Of a DNA stretch of 64,000 nt, positions 46,976-55,672 are shown in pieces. How positions within the stretch are numbered: position 1 is the first letter of the stretch; every line of letters begins with the position of its first letter. Origin of the DNA: Shewanella psychropiezotolerans (GTDB lineage Bacteria; Pseudomonadota; Gammaproteobacteria; Enterobacterales; Shewanellaceae); NCBI RefSeq assembly GCF_007197555.1, contig NZ_CP041614.1, forward strand, positions 1,790,001 to 1,854,000. The letters run 5' to 3'. A model generated the notes under the pieces. It had not been told where the DNA came from and searched no databases. It saw nothing but the letters and a program-made list of their open reading frames with translations. A program made the translations under genes and the position numbers.

Positions 46976-47458
46976 ATGTATTCAAGTTTACTTTTTTATA
47001 TATTGATTTTTTTTACGGCTAGCGTAAGTGCTGGGACAGTAACTAAGAGTGTCAATATAAATGTTGATATTGTAAAAAACAGTAATTCAGCAGAACTTTC
47101 TATTGAGGCCGATAAAAAAATATTTACCGCTTTATATGACACAAAAAACCAAGGGTTTAACGATTTAGATATGGGGTTTACTATTTCCAGTCCGATGGCA
47201 AACACTGAAGATTATGAGATTGAATTAATGGGCTCAGATCATCAGTGTGATGGTGCTCCTTTGGCTGTTAGCACATTGTTTGACGATACTCCATTTGTCG
47301 TTGATGACGTGACTCCAGCGATGTCTTTTCAAACCACAAACAATGGTTTAAGAACTAGTCAGCATAAATTTACTCTGGTTTATCCTACGCTAGCGCAAAC
47401 CGATAGCGAGCAAGTGTGTAACGGAACCCTGAGTGTCTATGCGAGGTTAAAAATATGA
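46976..47458 (+). CDS. minor pilin-like protein
   Basis: 160 residues with signal peptide (FFTASVSAGTVTKSV). Alternating N-terminal strand KSVNINVDIV suits donor-strand exchange, and two cysteines (DHQCDG, EQVCNG) probably form a disulfide. The stop overlaps the usher ATG (ATGA at 47455-47458), so it is coupled to the usher. Minor subunit by position. It could instead be a second chaperone-like protein, but it lacks the PapD pattern. Confidence 0.55.
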   Translation: MYSSLLFYILIFFTASVSAGTVTKSVNINVDIVKNSNSAELSIEADKKIFTALYDTKNQGFNDLDMGFTISSPMANTEDYEIELMGSDHQCDGAPLAVSTLFDDTPFVVDDVTPAMSFQTTNNGLRTSQHKFTLVYPTLAQTDSEQVCNGTLSVYARLKI

Positions 47459-50253
47459 GCCGCCTAAGTACATGTTTATTGATTGCACTGCCATTGACAC
47501 TCAGTGGTGTTGCCAGTGCTTTGGCTGAAACAAATTATTTCCCCGGTGAATTTTCGGATTTTTTCGATGAGACTCAACAACAAATCAACGTGGTGGTGGT
47601 GGGAGCTGGTGAAGGTACCTTAGTTAAGGGGCTAGCCAGTTACGATACGTTTAGAGTCGAGAGTGATAGCAGTGCCTACAAGCAGTTAAAAAGCTATTTT
47701 TTAGAAAGTCAGGTTAAATCTGCTGCAGTGGATGCGATTCTCGAGCAGTTAGTTGTTGGGGTTGCCACCGATGAGTCATGTACAGGGAATTTGGCTCGCT
47801 GTTTGGTGACACCTGAGGTTGACAATGCTGGTTATGTGTTTGATTTCGATTATGGTCAGCTAAGAATTTTTGTGCCATCGACATCGGTTAAAGCTGAGCT
47901 GGCCGAGGTCGAGTATCAGAGCGCATTTAGTGAGAGTAATGCGTTGATTAACTCGACTCGCCTCTATGGATATACCGATTTTGATGGCAGAAATAGCGGC
48001 TCCATGTCGAATTACACCACAATTGGCCTGCCTTTGGGGTATCTCACTTTCGATACTCAATATCACACACCAGGTAATGAGTTTGATCTCTATTCAGGTC
48101 TTTATACATTAGATTTTTCAGGCCATACCCTGCAGGCGGGTCGTAGTCGCTATAACCTGTCTTTTAATTCGACCGATATGTTCGATACTGGTGCCAGAAT
48201 GGCATTAGATGGTGCCTTTGTCGGTTCCAGCAGGAACTTGATTAAGGGCAGTGCGGATAGTCAGCAAAAGATCTATTTTTATGCACCTCAGCTTGGGCAA
48301 TTAGAGGTTTATCGAGACGATCGCTTGATCTTGACTCAGGTGGTAGATGAGGGACAACAATTCCTCAGTTATGAAGATCTGCCAAAAGGTGTGTATGACA
48401 TCACAATTATCTTGAAGGTTTCAGGAAATACCGTACTTAAAGAGCGTCGTCAGGTGGTGAATAATAACCAATTCTCCATTCCTGTGGGTGAGTTTGACTA
48501 TGTATTCGGTGTGGGCCGTTTAGAAGACTTTGATTTTGGAGACTCTCCTTTAAATCAAGACTCTCTGATGGCGGATTATGACAATTACGACCGTAATATT
48601 ATTAAGGCAAGTAGCACTTATAGATTTAACGAAGCGCTTCTCTTTGGTGGTTCGGCAACCATAGGGACTGATGAGCAATATCTTCAACTTGGTGGAAGTT
48701 ATTACTTTAATGAAGCTCTGAGTCTGGATTTTGTTCATGGTAGCTTTCTTAATGCTGATGACTTTTATCAGAGAGGCAGTCTGTCATATTCTGGGATTTT
48801 CTTGGACTATCGTCGCTATGAATACGATGCTCAAAATACTGAGTACCGAATGGCCAGCCACCTTTATGGCATGCGCAGTTTCGAAGACATTGGGGTTGGT
48901 ATTTCGGGTCAGGTCATGGGGGCTAATGGTTTCTTACGGGCTGCGTACTATACCTCTAGAGATGTTGTCAAAGTTGCTAGTGCTGTGGTCGAGAGTGAGT
49001 CTGAACTCTGGTCGTTATCTGCCGGTTTATCAAAGAGTTTCGATGCCGGTAGTTTAAGTGTTAACGCCGAATATATGGATAACAGTGTTACTGATGTGGA
49101 TTCTCGCATATCACTAAGTTGGACCATGCCGTTCGGTGATAGTGGTATATCGGCTCAGAGCAGTTTGTATGTCGATCAGGATGGTTTCGATCGCAATGTA
49201 AATTACCTAAGGGGCGATTATCAAGGTGATAATTGGCGTGGTAATGCCTCGGCGGGCGCGCATGTGTTCAATGATAACTCTGTGATGGGTGATCTTTCGG
49301 TAACGGCTTCGGGTGACAACGACTATTTCACCGCTAACAGTTATGGCTACACAAATGACAGAGGCGAAAAAACACTGTCAGCTGGTTTTAATAGCACTCA
49401 GGTATTGTCATCTAGTGGCTTGTCGTTCACTAAGGATAAGTCACGCAGTTATGCTCAGGTTAGTGCCCTGACACAGGATGAAGATTTCTCTCCCGAGTTA
49501 AAGCTTGGTTTGAGTAAAGACGGCCGTTACAACCGCAGGGTGACAGTGTCCGATGAAGTATCTTTGCTACCGTTAAAAGAGTACTCGGCGTTCGATTTTG
49601 ACTTCGATGCATCTGGAGACAACGTTGAAGTCCAGCGAGGGCGAGATCACAGATTCAGCCACCCTGGTACTGTGTTTAATGTTTCTGCAGATGTTACCGA
49701 ACTGGCAAGTCAGATCCTGGTACTGGATGATATTTTCGGTAACCCTATATCCAGAGTGCAGTGTTTAGGTGATGGCTGTATCAGCGCCGAACCTCTGTCT
49801 GACGATGGTGTGTTCAGAGTTAACTATCGTAAGAATGCTGATTTCCGTCTTATTTCACGTAAAGGCTTGTGTATCTACGAAGGTAAGGCCAGCGACACTA
49901 AGGTGAATACGCTTAAGGGCTTCTGTTTGCCGGGGTTAGAGCAGACTGGTCGTGATAAATGGCAGAAAACATCTTATTTATTACAGGGGGATAACTTAGA
50001 GCAAGCATTAGTATACCTGGGACAGTTTACCGTAGGTAAAGATGCGAAAAATGTTATCGCGCGCCTTAACAGTCAAAACGTCATATTTACCAGCGTTACC
50101 GTTGCCGGTGAGCAGTACATTTATGTGACGGATATTAACTTAACATCAGCAAAGCGTCAGCTGCTACAAGAGTTGGATGCTTATGTATTAATCAAAGACA
50201 GCGAATTGGACTTGCTTACTCTTTTAGAAAATGAGGAAGGTAACGATGCCTAA
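47455..50253 (+). CDS. outer-membrane usher, TcfC/CooC type
   Basis: 932 residues: signal peptide, N-terminal domain, 24-strand pore (about 170-700; GYTDFDGRNSG, LSFDTQ-like strands), plug region with LEVYRDDRLI, and a long C-terminal domain with cysteines (VQCLGDGC, GLCIYEG, GFCLPG), as in CS1/CFA-I-type ushers. A C-terminal segment (LEQALVYLGQFTVGKDAKNV) looks like an extra binding module. It exports and assembles pilins. Overlaps both neighbours. Confidence 0.85.
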   Translation: MSRLSTCLLIALPLTLSGVASALAETNYFPGEFSDFFDETQQQINVVVVGAGEGTLVKGLASYDTFRVESDSSAYKQLKSYFLESQVKSAAVDAILEQLVVGVATDESCTGNLARCLVTPEVDNAGYVFDFDYGQLRIFVPSTSVKAELAEVEYQSAFSESNALINSTRLYGYTDFDGRNSGSMSNYTTIGLPLGYLTFDTQYHTPGNEFDLYSGLYTLDFSGHTLQAGRSRYNLSFNSTDMFDTGARMALDGAFVGSSRNLIKGSADSQQKIYFYAPQLGQLEVYRDDRLILTQVVDEGQQFLSYEDLPKGVYDITIILKVSGNTVLKERRQVVNNNQFSIPVGEFDYVFGVGRLEDFDFGDSPLNQDSLMADYDNYDRNIIKASSTYRFNEALLFGGSATIGTDEQYLQLGGSYYFNEALSLDFVHGSFLNADDFYQRGSLSYSGIFLDYRRYEYDAQNTEYRMASHLYGMRSFEDIGVGISGQVMGANGFLRAAYYTSRDVVKVASAVVESESELWSLSAGLSKSFDAGSLSVNAEYMDNSVTDVDSRISLSWTMPFGDSGISAQSSLYVDQDGFDRNVNYLRGDYQGDNWRGNASAGAHVFNDNSVMGDLSVTASGDNDYFTANSYGYTNDRGEKTLSAGFNSTQVLSSSGLSFTKDKSRSYAQVSALTQDEDFSPELKLGLSKDGRYNRRVTVSDEVSLLPLKEYSAFDFDFDASGDNVEVQRGRDHRFSHPGTVFNVSADVTELASQILVLDDIFGNPISRVQCLGDGCISAEPLSDDGVFRVNYRKNADFRLISRKGLCIYEGKASDTKVNTLKGFCLPGLEQTGRDKWQKTSYLLQGDNLEQALVYLGQFTVGKDAKNVIARLNSQNVIFTSVTVAGEQYIYVTDINLTSAKRQLLQELDAYVLIKDSELDLLTLLENEEGNDA

Positions 50254-50977
50254 TATCAAATATGTTTTAGCAGCCGTCTTGGGTCTGTTTATCAGTATCC
50301 AGTCAGCCGAAGCGATTCAGGTCAGCTCTATGTTTAAAGTTGCTGATAAAAATAGCGAAGGTGTGTTTACCGTCACCAACACTGAGGGTAAGAAGATATT
50401 TCTCAATATCGGTATATATGAACTCACTATGGTTGATGGTGAGATCGTAAAGACTCCCTATACACGAGATAACTTAGACCAGTGGAAACTCACGGTACGT
50501 CCGGCGCGCACCGTGATCAATCCGGGGTTTGAGAAAGATCTTAAGGTGTCACTGAGCTGTTTACCGGATTGTGTTAGCGATACTGATCGAGTTTTCCAGC
50601 TTGCCGTAGTACCGACGCCTTATTTTGATGAATCAGTGCGTCCTGAGCAAGCGGTGCAGATGGCGGTGGGTTTTGCTCCCTTGTTTATCGTCCCTGGTAA
50701 GGCTGATAAGCTCAATTATTCAACCCGTTATATTGATAATAAGCTTGTGGTATATAACAAAGGTAAGACGTTCCTGAATATCAGTGTCAACAATTGTGAA
50801 GGCACGTTGAATGATACTTGCCGCAAGAACATTAAGGTGCTGGCCGGTCGCCGTTTCGAGATGGAGCTTCAGCCTGATATGAATAAGGGTAAGCTCAATC
50901 TAGAAGTTCGCACTACGGGTAATAAATTAAAGGACATGCGTGTAGTGATCAGGGATGCGAATAATGAAAAGAGTTAA
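50246..50977 (+). CDS. pilus periplasmic chaperone, CS1/CooB type
   Basis: 243 residues from the ATG at 50246 (AGGAAGG upstream, overlapping the usher stop). Signal peptide, then a PapD-like pair of Ig domains: VSSMFKVADKNSEGVFTVTN, KLTVRPARTVINPGF (the acidic/basic strand that binds pilins) and FAPLFIVPGK. Disulfide-capable cysteines in LSCLPDC and NNCEGTLNDTC. Donates a strand to pilins before the usher. Confidence 0.85.
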   Translation: MPNIKYVLAAVLGLFISIQSAEAIQVSSMFKVADKNSEGVFTVTNTEGKKIFLNIGIYELTMVDGEIVKTPYTRDNLDQWKLTVRPARTVINPGFEKDLKVSLSCLPDCVSDTDRVFQLAVVPTPYFDESVRPEQAVQMAVGFAPLFIVPGKADKLNYSTRYIDNKLVVYNKGKTFLNISVNNCEGTLNDTCRKNIKVLAGRRFEMELQPDMNKGKLNLEVRTTGNKLKDMRVVIRDANNEKS

Positions 50978-51988
50978 TCTGCTGCTGGTAAGCTTACTTT
51001 TTAGTATATCGAATGGCTGGGCATCGACCCTGAACGTGGATCTTACCGGCGGGGTTGTTCGTTGGGATAATGCCATTGTCAGTAGCAGCGGTGATGGCAT
51101 GGTGCCTTCGTTCTGGACGCCGACACATGGCTTAACACCTACTGCTAAGTGGATCCCCGGGCTTTTGTCGGAACGATACCAACTGGTATTACGATGAGTT
51201 CAGCTAGTACTAATTTCGTCGTGCCGATTACGTTCAAGGGGTTTGAATACCACACAGGCTCTGCGGCCCCTACTTCAGGCGACCCTGTTCCTGGTGGTTC
51301 TTCTTGCGGCACCTGGAGTCCACCTATCGCTACTGTATTAGGGAGTAGTTGCCTTTTTCCAAATATATTAACCACAGGTACTAAGGTCGTGACGCCCTAC
51401 GCTTTTATCCGTCCGATATTTAGTATAGACGAGACTGATTTGGCCGATGCTTTTGATGGGGAAGATGCAGGTCTTTATCGCGGCAGTGTGTCGCTCAGTC
51501 AGTTTTATCAGTATTACCTTGGCGATATAAAAACTCAGTTTATCGACAGTCAGCCGTTTGTTTTGGAAATTGATCATACTCCGGCCTATATCACCTCGGT
51601 GGAGCTAACTGGTGAGTCAGAGATGAAAACTGTCTATGGCGTAGGCACCGACACTGTGTCGGCCAAAACCAGCTTTGATGTGACTGCCAGCGGCTTTTTC
51701 AGCGACGGTATGAAAGTGATGTTAAATAGCTCTGATGATTACATATTGAGAAATTCTGGGTCAGAGATCCCTTACAGTATTAAATGCATTGGCTGTAGTA
51801 ATGGCGAATACTTAGTCGAAGAGGGGGTCGTCAGCAACCCTAGTGATCCTAGCTTAAAAGTGTCTGGAGTTGAGGTGAACAACATCAATTTTAAAATTGA
51901 TGTTGAGTTTAATTCAGTCCCGCTAGATCCACTTGAGGTAGGTTCTTACACTGACACCTTTACGTTAATTTTTGAACCGGATGTATAA
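50964..51988 (+). pseudogene. two-domain tip adhesin/pilin, frameshifted
   Basis: About 341 residues. The start overlaps the chaperone stop. Signal peptide (LLFSISNGWA), then an N-terminal domain with a disulfide pair and a C-terminal pilin-type domain ending GSYTDTFTLIFEPDV. The layout and size fit CfaE/CooD-type tip adhesins. The frame breaks at CCCCGGG (51155-51161). One more base reads KWIPGAFVGTIPTGIT and joins 50964-51197 to 51149-51988. It may be intact in the cell. Confidence 0.7.
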
Positions 51989-51989
51989 T

Positions 51990-52928
51990 ATGAATAAGAG
52001 GTTAGCAGCACTGCTGCTTGTTGGTCTGGGTGGACTCGCACCTCAGGCATTTGCACAGAGTGATACCGGTTCAGCCGATCAAGTTGGAGCCTGGTTTATC
52101 GAAGGTGCCACTGGTTTGGGCTTAAGTAAAGAGGCTGAAGAGAGCAATCTGTATTGGCGTGCAGGAACTGGTTACCGTCTTAATCAGTATCTTGATTTAG
52201 GTGTGGCTGTGAGTAGTTTACATGATGGTGTGGCCAACTCTGAGGCTGTTGAAGCCTTTATGCGGCCTACGTTTTCCTTAGGGGAGGGGTATTCTCTGTA
52301 CTCTGAGCTGGGTTATCGTGATGAGGGCGATGGCCTGTTTGCTGGGTTAGGTGTTAAGTATCAGCTGACTCCATCCTGGGAAGTGAACTTAGGCTATCGT
52401 TGGTACCAGGAACCGGTAAGTGAGTCTCGTGGTGACAGCTATACCTTAGCCATAGGAGTACAGTACCTGTTTGGTCAGTCAAACAAATACCAGCATGTAT
52501 CCAATTATGATTTTGTTGAGATTTCAGTCGAGCCTACTCCTGCTGTGTCCAAGCCTGCTCCTGTAGTCACGGCTCCCGCGGTTGTGGCTTTGCTAGAGGA
52601 GTCATCTGAAACTTGTAGAACCACCATAGCAATGACTGATTTGGATAATATAGATCAGGTGTATGAGCCTAATGACTGTAATATTTATCAAAGGTTCTAT
52701 AGCTATGGCCATTGTGAACATGTTTTCGATGTCCAGGATGTTTTAGGTATGGATAGTGCGAATCTAGAGGACCATGTGATCGTACAAGGGGCTTGGTTAC
52801 ATTTAATTGCTCAGGAACATTGCTTAACAATCGATGCCTTGAGTGTGCTCAATCCTTGGATTAAAGTCAGAGTAGATAACAATAAGTTTGTTTTTCCAAA
52901 GGAAAAATTAAGCCTGCCTATTAGATAA
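51990..52928 (+). CDS. outer-membrane barrel with C-terminal LysM-like domain, pilus accessory
   Basis: 312 residues from ATG 51990, 1 base after the adhesin stop. Signal peptide (PQAFAQSD), an eight-strand OmpA-like barrel (about 25-170; ends TLAIGVQYLFG), a Pro/Ala/Val linker, then a C-terminal domain (about 240-312) of LysM type (VIVQGAWLHLIAQEHCLTID, NPWIKV). It probably ties the pilus base to the cell wall. Last gene of the operon before a very strong terminator. Confidence 0.65.
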   Translation: MNKRLAALLLVGLGGLAPQAFAQSDTGSADQVGAWFIEGATGLGLSKEAEESNLYWRAGTGYRLNQYLDLGVAVSSLHDGVANSEAVEAFMRPTFSLGEGYSLYSELGYRDEGDGLFAGLGVKYQLTPSWEVNLGYRWYQEPVSESRGDSYTLAIGVQYLFGQSNKYQHVSNYDFVEISVEPTPAVSKPAPVVTAPAVVALLEESSETCRTTIAMTDLDNIDQVYEPNDCNIYQRFYSYGHCEHVFDVQDVLGMDSANLEDHVIVQGAWLHLIAQEHCLTIDALSVLNPWIKVRVDNNKFVFPKEKLSLPIR

Positions 52929-52973
52929 AACCTCGATGCCAAGCTTATAGGTAGCTTCTGATAATGCTCATTT

Positions 52974-53021
52974 ACAATCAAAAACGGTCAATGACTTAAG
53001 TTATTGACCGTTTTTGATTGT
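52974..53021 (+). terminator. strong terminator of the pilus operon
   Basis: A 19-base arm (ACAATCAAAAACGGTCAAT) is matched by its full reverse complement, with an ACTTAAGT palindrome in the loop. It follows the last pilus gene. A and T runs on both strands allow bidirectional action. Confidence 0.85.
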
Positions 53022-53132
53022 ATGGTTTAGTTGAGTGAGTCTTAGTACCAATTAAATGATTGTTATTTCAATATATCCATATAAAGAAAAGGTATTTTTA
53101 ATTATCTTGAAAATACCGATAATTATGAATGT

Positions 53133-53450
53133 TCATATTTTTGATTCTATTATTAACTTATAGGTTCTGGCATCTGTGTTATAGCTTGCAACTTTGAATT
53201 TATTCTTATCTATTATTTTTTCTATGCTAATCACTATATTTCTGGCAACTTCGGTCTGATTTTCAATGGTGATAAACTTAGTTTGTAGATTTAATCCCTT
53301 TTGCCAATAATTCTCTGTGATATTTAAGGGTTTTGAGCTCCAGTCATGTGCCATAGGAACCGTACCCGACCATTGAAAAACCGCTTGGTTACCTGCATTC
53401 GCCTGGGCTGCTGTAAAAAGTAGTGTTAATAATAGAATTGTGTTCTTCAT
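53133..53450 (-). CDS. small secreted pilin-like protein
   Basis: 105 residues on the opposite strand with signal peptide (LLFTAAQANA). The mature start AVFQWSGTV is close to FQWTGTV of the major pilin at 46126, and the rest is beta-rich. Shorter than a pilin (about 85 mature residues). It could be a minor or reserve pilin, or a degenerate copy. Confidence 0.6.
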   Translation of the reverse strand: MKNTILLLTLLFTAAQANAGNQAVFQWSGTVPMAHDWSSKPLNITENYWQKGLNLQTKFITIENQTEVARNIVISIEKIIDKNKFKVASYNTDARTYKLIIESKI

Positions 53451-53605
53451 AGTTCACCCGTAAATTATCTGCTTGATTCAACATTGTCGTAACTTCAGGT
53501 TTATTTATAATCCAAGATCTAAAATAAAGATACACTCAGGATACGAAAATGTCGCGACAAATATTTGACATCTTCGGGTTTATCTTAATTTGATCATGTC
53601 TTAGG

Positions 53606-53863
53606 GTGCTTTATATTTTTAGATTTTTTTGCGTATTATTTAAAAAATATTTAAAAATGAGATCTATATCCTCCTCTTGGTTTTATCTCACTTTTGAATG
53701 TTTGGTTTTTTTTTGGTTCTCGCTGCATTTCTTGAGTGTTATGCGGCCAGTTTGCTCTGACATTGTGCGACTGTGTTATTCGTTTGGTGCCACTTGTTTG
53801 ATTTGGCTTTGGTTGAGTTTCGATTTATTCAGGCAAGGGTATCTGGAGAATGTCCCGTCCTGA
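53606..53863 (+). CDS. possible two-span membrane protein, uncertain
   Basis: 85 residues from a GTG, or 68 from an internal ATG. Two hydrophobic helices (FECLVFFWFSLHFLSVM; LCYSFGATCLIWLWLSF). No good ribosome site. Lies between the pilin-like gene and repeat copy 2 and ends just before a terminator. May be a remnant. Confidence 0.35.
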   Translation: MLYIFRFFCVLFKKYLKMRSISSSWFYLTFECLVFFWFSLHFLSVMRPVCSDIVRLCYSFGATCLIWLWLSFDLFRQGYLENVPS

Positions 53864-53883
53864 AATAGGTTGACGGTTTTATT

Positions 53884-53914
53884 AGACCAGTAGCACTTGC
53901 TGCTGGTCTTTTTA
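53884..53914. terminator. terminator at the left edge of repeat copy 2
   Basis: AGACCAGTAGC...GCTGCTGGTCT followed by a T run, with one G-U pair. It is immediately followed by ATTGGGTGCCGAAAA. Different stem sequence from the other unit terminators, same position. Confidence 0.8.
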
Positions 53915-53941
53915 TTGGGTGCCGAAAAAGGGTACTGGACG

Positions 53942-54844
53942 TTAGTTGTATCTCAGTTTCTGTATTGCCAGTCCCAGAGTTCTCAGTGTGGCCACCTTGA
54001 TTGAGCTTTTACGCCACATCAGGCCTATTTCGCGGTAGGGTGCTTCGCCGGGTGGCTGCATCACAACCGCATTAGAGTGCTTAATCAGGCCATAATCGAT
54101 GGCCATTTGAGGCAGGAATATGGCGCCGACTTTTGCATCGACGAGCAGGGCTAAGGTTTGTAGATTCGTGGCGCTTTGATGGCTAAATTTCTTTTTATTA
54201 TCGAGAAAGAAAGGGCCTAGTTCAGTCTCTGACATGCTACTTTCTCCTTTTAGCAGGTAGATACTTTCGTCTGGGAGGTTTTGGTAGTCCAGTGGTTCGC
54301 CTAGTTGCTCGGCAAGGTCTGGATGTACAACAAACTTAAACGGGTCAATTCCCAGTTTCATATAATGGTGACGGCCTATGTCTACCGGTTGAGCCACAAA
54401 TATCATGTCCAACTCGCCCTTGGTTAACGCCTCGATAAGCTCATCAGTACTGCCCTCTTTAATCGTCAGGTTTAGGTCCGGATAGGCCTCATCACAGTGT
54501 TTAAAGATACTCTTGAGCACAAACAAGGCTATGCTGGAGATACAACCCAATCGAACATTGCCGGTCATTACATTCCCCTGTTGCCTGACCAGCGACACCA
54601 TATCATTAGCTTCAGCGAGTAACTTCCTTGACCTCTGCACTACATCTTCACCAATCGCAGTAAAAGTAAATGTATTGCCGTGACGTTCGAGTAATTTATC
54701 GCCAAGCATATCCTCCAGGTTTTTAATTCCCGTAGACAGGGTCGACTGACTCACTCCGCATGCTTTGGCTGCACGGTGAAAATTAAGCTCTTGGTGCAGG
54801 TTAACCAAGTAAACGAGGTTCTTAAAACTGGGTAAGTCATTCAT
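53942..54844 (-). CDS. LysR-type regulator, copy 2
   Basis: 300 residues, protein identical to the copy at 40880-41782, with the same divergent arrangement. Two identical regulators imply dosage rather than different specificity, and very recent duplication or ongoing gene conversion. Confidence 0.9.
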   Translation of the reverse strand: MNDLPSFKNLVYLVNLHQELNFHRAAKACGVSQSTLSTGIKNLEDMLGDKLLERHGNTFTFTAIGEDVVQRSRKLLAEANDMVSLVRQQGNVMTGNVRLGCISSIALFVLKSIFKHCDEAYPDLNLTIKEGSTDELIEALTKGELDMIFVAQPVDIGRHHYMKLGIDPFKFVVHPDLAEQLGEPLDYQNLPDESIYLLKGESSMSETELGPFFLDNKKKFSHQSATNLQTLALLVDAKVGAIFLPQMAIDYGLIKHSNAVVMQPPGEAPYREIGLMWRKSSIKVATLRTLGLAIQKLRYN

Positions 54845-55172
54845 ATAAGCGATTGGTTTTCCATTGTTTATCTATGTGGTGTCAATGTTGAATCAATATT
54901 AATTATAGCAGTCAACTGTAATGTTTCGACAGTAGCTGTAATTAAAACATTCATTAATCATTGTTAAGTATGAAATGTGCAGATTGGCCTCATTTGAAAC
55001 CTTGGTGAAACAAAGCTTGGATGTTAGATCTATTTAATAGATCAAGCAATAATCTTCGATCGTATATTTAGATTTTAGTTTTGTTCGATATAAAAATTAA
55101 GTCAGTAAGCGTTGCCTGCGGGCCGCTCAAAATGTGCGGTAGATGCTCTAGTTAACAAATGAGGTTCCAGAG
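54845..55172. promoter_or_regulatory. divergent promoter region, copy 2
   Basis: Same sequence as 41783-42110. Shared control of both units. Confidence 0.5.
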
Positions 55173-55442
55173 ATGAAATCAGCCCATGTAGAAAGTCACA
55201 CTGTTGTCGATATGCACCGCTTGGATATCGTTTGTTCGCTGCATAAAAAAGGGCTAACCATCAAGTCACTGTCGCTAGAGGCGGGGTTGGCGGCAGGAAC
55301 CTTGAGTAAGGCGCTGGACCGCCCCTGGACTAAGGGGGAGCGAATTATAGCTGAAGCCTTGGAGATGAAACCTCAGGATATCTGGCCGACGCGCTATGAA
55401 AATACAAGATACGAGATACGAGCCATTTCGATGCACTCCTAG
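55173..55442 (+). CDS. Ner/Nlp-family small DNA-binding protein, copy 2
   Basis: 89 residues, identical to 42111-42380 (HTH core IKSLSLEAGLAAGTLSKAL). Transcribed toward the lipoprotein B2 gene. Confidence 0.85.
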   Translation: MKSAHVESHTVVDMHRLDIVCSLHKKGLTIKSLSLEAGLAAGTLSKALDRPWTKGERIIAEALEMKPQDIWPTRYENTRYEIRAISMHS

Positions 55443-55573
55443 GGAGTGTCACTACGTATATAACGCAGCTCATAGAAACAGCGACACACAAATAACATTG
55501 CAATCACCTTCATCCTGAGCGTTAAGCGCTTTGGGGAAGGATGTGTGCAGTTAACACAATTTAAGGATTTAAC

Positions 55574-55672
55574 ATGACCAGTGTCATTGGCCTGGCGGCC
55601 ACTCAAGCACTATTTAATGCATTTAGACATTTCAAATGTATGGACATCAAGCTATCAGGAGGCCTGGGATGA
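55574..55672 (+). CDS. 32-aa leader ORF, copy 2
   Basis: Identical to 42512-42610, with AAGGA upstream and an ATGA overlap with the lipoprotein B2 start. Confidence 0.5.
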   Translation: MTSVIGLAATQALFNAFRHFKCMDIKLSGGLG

